DNA from: Gammaproteobacteria bacterium
GTDB lineage: Bacteria; Pseudomonadota; Gammaproteobacteria; UBA6429; Thiohalophilaceae
Reading direction: 5' to 3'
Assembly (NCBI GenBank): GCA_024639445.1
Contig: JAHEIJ010000007.1
Location: 1 to 17,973, forward strand
Length of the DNA stretch: 17,973 nt
Positions 14,258-17,973 of this stretch are shown here, piece after piece. Each line of letters starts with the position of its first letter. Within the stretch, counting starts at the first letter, position 1. Made by a program: the position numbers and the translations under genes. The notes under the pieces are model-generated. The model was not told the DNA's origin. It worked only from the letters and a program-made list of their open reading frames with translations, and ran no database searches.

Positions 14258-15340
14258 CTATAGCTCCCTGGCACGCATGTAAGACTGTTCTGAAACTTTA
14301 TGCCATTCCATGACCTGATCACGGAAGGTTCGGAATGACTCATAGACCTCCTTGGTCAATTTATTTTTGGCCGCAACTTCGGCAACCACTTCATCCGATA
14401 ACTGACGCAGCTTTGCCAACACATCATCAGGGAATGGGCGAAGATCGACTTTATGCTTATTCACCAACGTGTGTAATGCGGCATTATTGCGCGCCGTATA
14501 TTCGGCCAGCATGTCCTGATTCACCACTTTGCAGGCATTCATGACGATACTTTGCAGGTCTTTGGGTAATTTGCTGAATGCATCCTTGTTGATCATCGCT
14601 TCCAGGGTGGAACCAGGCTCATGCCAACCGGGGTAATAATAATACTTGGCTGCCTTATAAAGACCGAAAGCCAGATCGTTATAGGGCCCAACCCATTCTG
14701 TGGCATCTATGGCACCTGATTGTAATGAGGTATAGAGCTCGCTGCCGGGTAAATTGACCGGCGTACCGCCGGCCCGCTTGAGGACTTCGCCACCCAGGCC
14801 GGGGATACGCATCTTGAGTCCCTTCAAATCCTGCAAGGAGTTAATTTCTTTATTAAACCAGCCGCCCATCTGTACACCGGTGTTTCCCGCCGCCGCGGGT
14901 ACCAGATTAAAACGGTCATAAATCTTCATCCACAATGCCATGCCGCCACCGTGATACAGCCAGCCGTTCATTTCCTGGGCCGTCAGCCCATAGGGCACGG
15001 CGGCAAAAAACTGCGCCGCCTCGGACTTGCCCTTCCAGTAGTACGCCGCACCATGCCCCATTTCGGCAGTGCCTCGGGAAACCGCATCAAAAACCTCAAA
15101 GGCCGGAACCAGCTCCTTAGCTCCGTAAACCTTGACCTTGATACGTCCCCCGCTCATTTCTGTAATAAGCTTCGCGAGATTATTCGCGCCCGTGCCCAAT
15201 CCCGGGAAATTCTTCGGCCATGTGGTCACCATTTTCCACTTGTGTTTCTGCCCCGTCCCCGCAATAGCCGAGGCTGCGACCATGCTCCCCGCCAACAGGG
15301 AACCGGCACCCGCTTTTTTCATAAAATCACGTCTTTTCAT
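14258..15340 (-). CDS. TRAP transporter solute-binding protein, TakP/DctP type
   Basis: The 360-residue periplasmic protein captures a carboxylate for a TRAP transporter. Its N-terminus is a Tat signal (KRRDFMKKAGAGSLL, then a hydrophobic run) with a probable cleavage site after Ala27 (AIA-GTG). The mature part carries DctP-family landmarks: AKELVPAFEVFDAVSRG, GNTGVQMGGWFNKEI, GLKMRIPG with Arg178 (the usual carboxylate-binding arginine), and IDATEWVGPYND at about 211-222. Overall it resembles the 2-oxoacid-binding protein TakP of Rhodobacter, so an oxoacid is a reasonable ligand guess. No membrane subunits (DctQ, DctM) lie beside it in the window, so it is an orphan or its partners are elsewhere. 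GGAAG upstream of the start supports ATG at 15340. It converges with the polymerase gene across a 149-base gap without a clear terminator. Confidence 0.88.
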   Translation of the reverse strand: MKRRDFMKKAGAGSLLAGSMVAASAIAGTGQKHKWKMVTTWPKNFPGLGTGANNLAKLITEMSGGRIKVKVYGAKELVPAFEVFDAVSRGTAEMGHGAAYYWKGKSEAAQFFAAVPYGLTAQEMNGWLYHGGGMALWMKIYDRFNLVPAAAGNTGVQMGGWFNKEINSLQDLKGLKMRIPGLGGEVLKRAGGTPVNLPGSELYTSLQSGAIDATEWVGPYNDLAFGLYKAAKYYYYPGWHEPGSTLEAMINKDAFSKLPKDLQSIVMNACKVVNQDMLAEYTARNNAALHTLVNKHKVDLRPFPDDVLAKLRQLSDEVVAEVAAKNKLTKEVYESFRTFRDQVMEWHKVSEQSYMRAREL

Positions 15341-15400
15341 TTATTTTCTTCCACTGATTTCAGTCTGATTGATACGGTGATTAATTTATAATATTCAAAA

Positions 15401-15418
15401 GCTTATATTAATTTAAGC
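15401..15418. repeat. Near-perfect palindrome in the divergent promoter region
   Basis: GCTTATATTAATTTAAGC is an 18-base palindrome with one mismatched pair (eight of nine pairs match). It lies 60 bases upstream of the TRAP binding-protein gene and about 150 bases upstream of the divergent GGDEF-EAL gene, the place for a shared operator. Its AT-rich centre also fits part of a promoter. Confidence 0.4.
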
Positions 15419-15566
15419 ACGCTGTTGGCCGTCACTTGTGAATATCGCGGATCTGTGAATTCACTCGCTGCTTTTAGTCATTAATTTGTGTGATAGTATT
15501 TCCACTGGGGAGGGCTCGCATATGACTGGCCTTTACTATGCTAACAATAACAACTGAAAGGGCTTT

Positions 15567-17973
15567 ATGGATCAAGAACTCCACCGGATCCATAGACAAC
15601 TGATACTGATTGTAGTCGGTAGCTTTGCCTTGGTACCGATCATCGGTTACGGCATTGCCGTCTACTTCGGTATGGTGTCAATTTCACAACTCGTCGCCTG
15701 GCCAGTTGGACCGGGCTTATTGTTTATTTACCTTGCGCTACTGATATGGATGATACGCCATTTTCGTCGCGTTTTATTACCGGTAATCGCACAAAGCAAC
15801 CAACAACCTGGCACCATCGAACTGCCACAGATCCTGGTACAAAATCTACAGGGTCATGCCGATAGTTACTGGTCTTTCTTTCTGTTATACGCCCTGATCG
15901 TACCAACAGTGCAACACTGGTTCGGCGCCTATCCCAGTGACAGCTCACCCTATATCAGTCTGCTTCAATTTATTCTGTTACAGCTCGTGATTGCAATTTT
16001 ATTTGGTATGCCCGGTTATATGCAGTCGCTTTCCTTGCTGGGCCGTACCACGCAGTATACTGGCCTGCAGCAGATTCACATCAGCATGAAATCAAAAATG
16101 CTGCTTATTGGTGGCTATATTCCCTTACTGGCCACCGCGATTCTACTCAAGTACTACTGGTGGCAAACCGGTTTTCTATCGACTGAAATCATGTTGACCT
16201 GGATGCTCATGGGGTTGATAGCTTTTACCGTAACTTTTCTCTCGATCCGTAATCTTAATCAATCACTGGCTCCGGTGGAAGAAGTAATCAGTAGTAGTGG
16301 CGCATCAAACTACCTCGACATGTCACGCCGCATGCGTCCTCGCTCCATTGATGAAATTGGTTATCTAATCCAGACATTAGGTCGCGTATTTCATCGGCTC
16401 GGTGAGCAAGAGTCCCATATGCACGCCATTGTGGACAACGCCGCAGAAGGGATTATTGTTGTTAATAGTAACGGTGAAATAGAAACATTTAACCCTGCAG
16501 CAGAACGTCTGTTTGGTTATAGCTGTCATGACATTCGTGGTCGCGCGCTTTCATGGCTATTACCCAGCCTCGCACTCGACAAATTGAGCTTACCGTCTTA
16601 TGCCGAAGAAATGGAATTACAAGGACTGCATAGTTCAAGCGCTTTAATACCGCTTTCGTTACGCGCCAGTAAAATGCAAATGGAAGGCGAAACCTACTTC
16701 ACACTCATGGTAGCTGACATCTCTGAACGTAAGGCAACTGAAAAAATGTTGCTGGAAGCTGAGGCCCGCTATCGTGACCTGGTGGAAACCGCTCATGACC
16801 TGGTGTGGAGTATGGACGCCGAAGGACACTGGACCTACTTAAATGATGCGGTTACACGCATCTATGGTTATTCAGTGCAGGAAATGCTGCATCATCATTT
16901 CTCTGAATTCCAGGCGCCTGAATCGGCTGAGCGCGATGATACAGTACATGCTGCCCTGCTACGTGGCGAGGAGATTCTCCAATATGAAACGATCCACCTG
17001 GATAAAAACGGTTACCGGCGTCACTTAAGTTTTAATGCCCGACCCCAGATAAACAGTGCTGGCAATGTAGTTTATATAACCGGTACTGCTCGCGATATTA
17101 CCGAACAAAAAGCCTATGAAGAGGAACTCGCCTATCAGGCCCAGCATGACGGTCTAACTGGGTTATCTAACCGTAACTTCTTTCAGCAGGAACTGGAGCG
17201 TCAAATTTCAAGAGTTTCCCGCAGTGGCGCGGATTGCGCTCTTCTTTATCTTGACCTGGATCAATTCAAGTACATCAACGATACACTTGGTCACGCGGCA
17301 GGCGACCGCCTCCTGATCGAATGCGCCCAAATGTTGCGCGATCATCTACGTGAAGGAGATCTTCTTGCGCGATTTGGTGGGGATGAATTTACCGTTCTTC
17401 TCTATAACGTTGATATCAACGCGACCCGCCATGTCGCGGAACATATTCGAAAGTTGTTTGAAAATTACCGGTTTTATGAAAGTGGCAATACTTTCAATGT
17501 AACTGTCAGTATCGGAATTAGTGCCATTACTTCAGAAAATTCCAATTCTGACGAAATCCTGTCACACGCTGATCTGGCCTGCAATATTGCCAAGTCCCAG
17601 GGTCGCAATTGTCTGCATCTGTTCAACCCGGCCGATAAACAAAAAGATGGTATGGCGGAGGATATGGGATGGGCATCGCGGGTACGTGATTCTTTTGAAA
17701 ATGATAAATTCAATCTTGCCTATCAGCCAATTGTATCCATCAATGATGGGCATATTCATGCCTATGAAGTATTATTACGCATGAAACTTGATGATGGTGA
17801 TGCTATCTTGCCGGGTGGTTTTATGCCTGCAGCAGAACGTTTTGGCCTTATTAACCACGTAGATCGCTGGACTGTCAAAACTGCAATGCATAAATTGGCT
17901 GACCTGCATAGCACTGATACATCAATCCGTTTTGCCATCAACCTGTCTGGCCGGGCCTTTGAAGATAAAGAAC
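15567..17973 (+). CDS. Membrane PAS-PAS-GGDEF-EAL cyclic-di-GMP protein (partial, cut by right edge)
   Basis: The frame is open from ATG 15567 to the edge (802 codons, incomplete). Translated from the sequence it has six predicted membrane helices (about residues 12-34, 46-64, 102-118, 131-149, 177-195, 206-226), then a HAMP-like stretch, PAS 1 (about 285-397), PAS 2 (about 402-522), and a GGDEF domain with an intact active site GGDEF at 604-608. RxxD at 595-598, five residues before it, is a complete feedback-inhibition I-site. The EAL domain has begun, and its signature reads EVL at 734-736 instead of EAL. The protein therefore probably makes c-di-GMP and may also degrade it; whether the phosphodiesterase works depends on residues outside the window. 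GAAAGGG at 15556-15562 is the likely ribosome binding site. Confidence 0.88.
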   Translation, partial: MDQELHRIHRQLILIVVGSFALVPIIGYGIAVYFGMVSISQLVAWPVGPGLLFIYLALLIWMIRHFRRVLLPVIAQSNQQPGTIELPQILVQNLQGHADSYWSFFLLYALIVPTVQHWFGAYPSDSSPYISLLQFILLQLVIAILFGMPGYMQSLSLLGRTTQYTGLQQIHISMKSKMLLIGGYIPLLATAILLKYYWWQTGFLSTEIMLTWMLMGLIAFTVTFLSIRNLNQSLAPVEEVISSSGASNYLDMSRRMRPRSIDEIGYLIQTLGRVFHRLGEQESHMHAIVDNAAEGIIVVNSNGEIETFNPAAERLFGYSCHDIRGRALSWLLPSLALDKLSLPSYAEEMELQGLHSSSALIPLSLRASKMQMEGETYFTLMVADISERKATEKMLLEAEARYRDLVETAHDLVWSMDAEGHWTYLNDAVTRIYGYSVQEMLHHHFSEFQAPESAERDDTVHAALLRGEEILQYETIHLDKNGYRRHLSFNARPQINSAGNVVYITGTARDITEQKAYEEELAYQAQHDGLTGLSNRNFFQQELERQISRVSRSGADCALLYLDLDQFKYINDTLGHAAGDRLLIECAQMLRDHLREGDLLARFGGDEFTVLLYNVDINATRHVAEHIRKLFENYRFYESGNTFNVTVSIGISAITSENSNSDEILSHADLACNIAKSQGRNCLHLFNPADKQKDGMAEDMGWASRVRDSFENDKFNLAYQPIVSINDGHIHAYEVLLRMKLDDGDAILPGGFMPAAERFGLINHVDRWTVKTAMHKLADLHSTDTSIRFAINLSGRAFEDKE

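Noticed and set aside
15380..15396. TATAAT upstream of the GGDEF-EAL gene as its promoter
   Set aside because: The nearest TTGATA is only 12 bases away, too close for a sigma-70 promoter, and the site is over 150 bases from the gene.

Overview
The window looks like chromosomal DNA of a gammaproteobacterium that is probably an autotroph. The evidence is a ubiquinone-biosynthesis pair (ubiJ and ubiB), a CbbQ/CbbO-type RuBisCO-activase pair, a pyrophosphate-type phosphofructokinase and a TakP-like TRAP binding protein. No RuBisCO genes lie in the window, so autotrophy is an inference from cbbQ/cbbO. There are no rRNA, tRNA, CRISPR or insertion-sequence features that I can support.

Layout. (1) 1-2182: the 3' end of ubiJ, a small unrecognised gene with its own terminator, and a PfkA-family phosphofructokinase carrying PPi-type specificity residues and an odd lysine-rich N-terminal tail. 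(2) 2236-4864, minus strand: a FixJ-type response regulator directly downstream of a REC-PAS-PAS-histidine kinase, in visibly AT-rich DNA. (3) 4865-5357: a gene-free regulatory stretch with a palindrome and candidate promoters. (4) 5358-8656: a 64-codon gene with a strong ribosome binding site, then cbbQ (MoxR-type AAA+ ATPase) and cbbO (von Willebrand A domain). (5) 8724-10375: a small DUF2892 membrane protein, an Acg-like nitroreductase-fold protein and a small unrecognised helical protein. (6) 10490-14108: ubiB, then a LexA-family repressor and a Y-family DNA polymerase, all GC-rich. (7) 14258-15340, minus strand: an orphan Tat-exported TRAP binding protein. (8) 15567 to the window end: a large membrane PAS-PAS-GGDEF-EAL protein, truncated by the edge.

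The most interesting unit is the two-gene damage-response cassette at 12208-14108. A self-cleaving LexA-type repressor sits 16 bp ahead of a catalytically intact Y-family polymerase. Its promoter carries four GTTCTC half-sites arranged as two direct-repeat pairs facing each other. Each pair reads GTTC-N7-GTTC, the published alphaproteobacterial SOS-box pattern, rather than the CTGT-N8-ACAG box of most gammaproteobacteria. This suggests a self-contained regulon separate from the host's main SOS response. Secondary points of interest are the cbbQ/cbbO pair with its small upstream partner, the lysine-tailed PPi-PFK, and the roughly 10 kb separation of ubiJ from ubiB.
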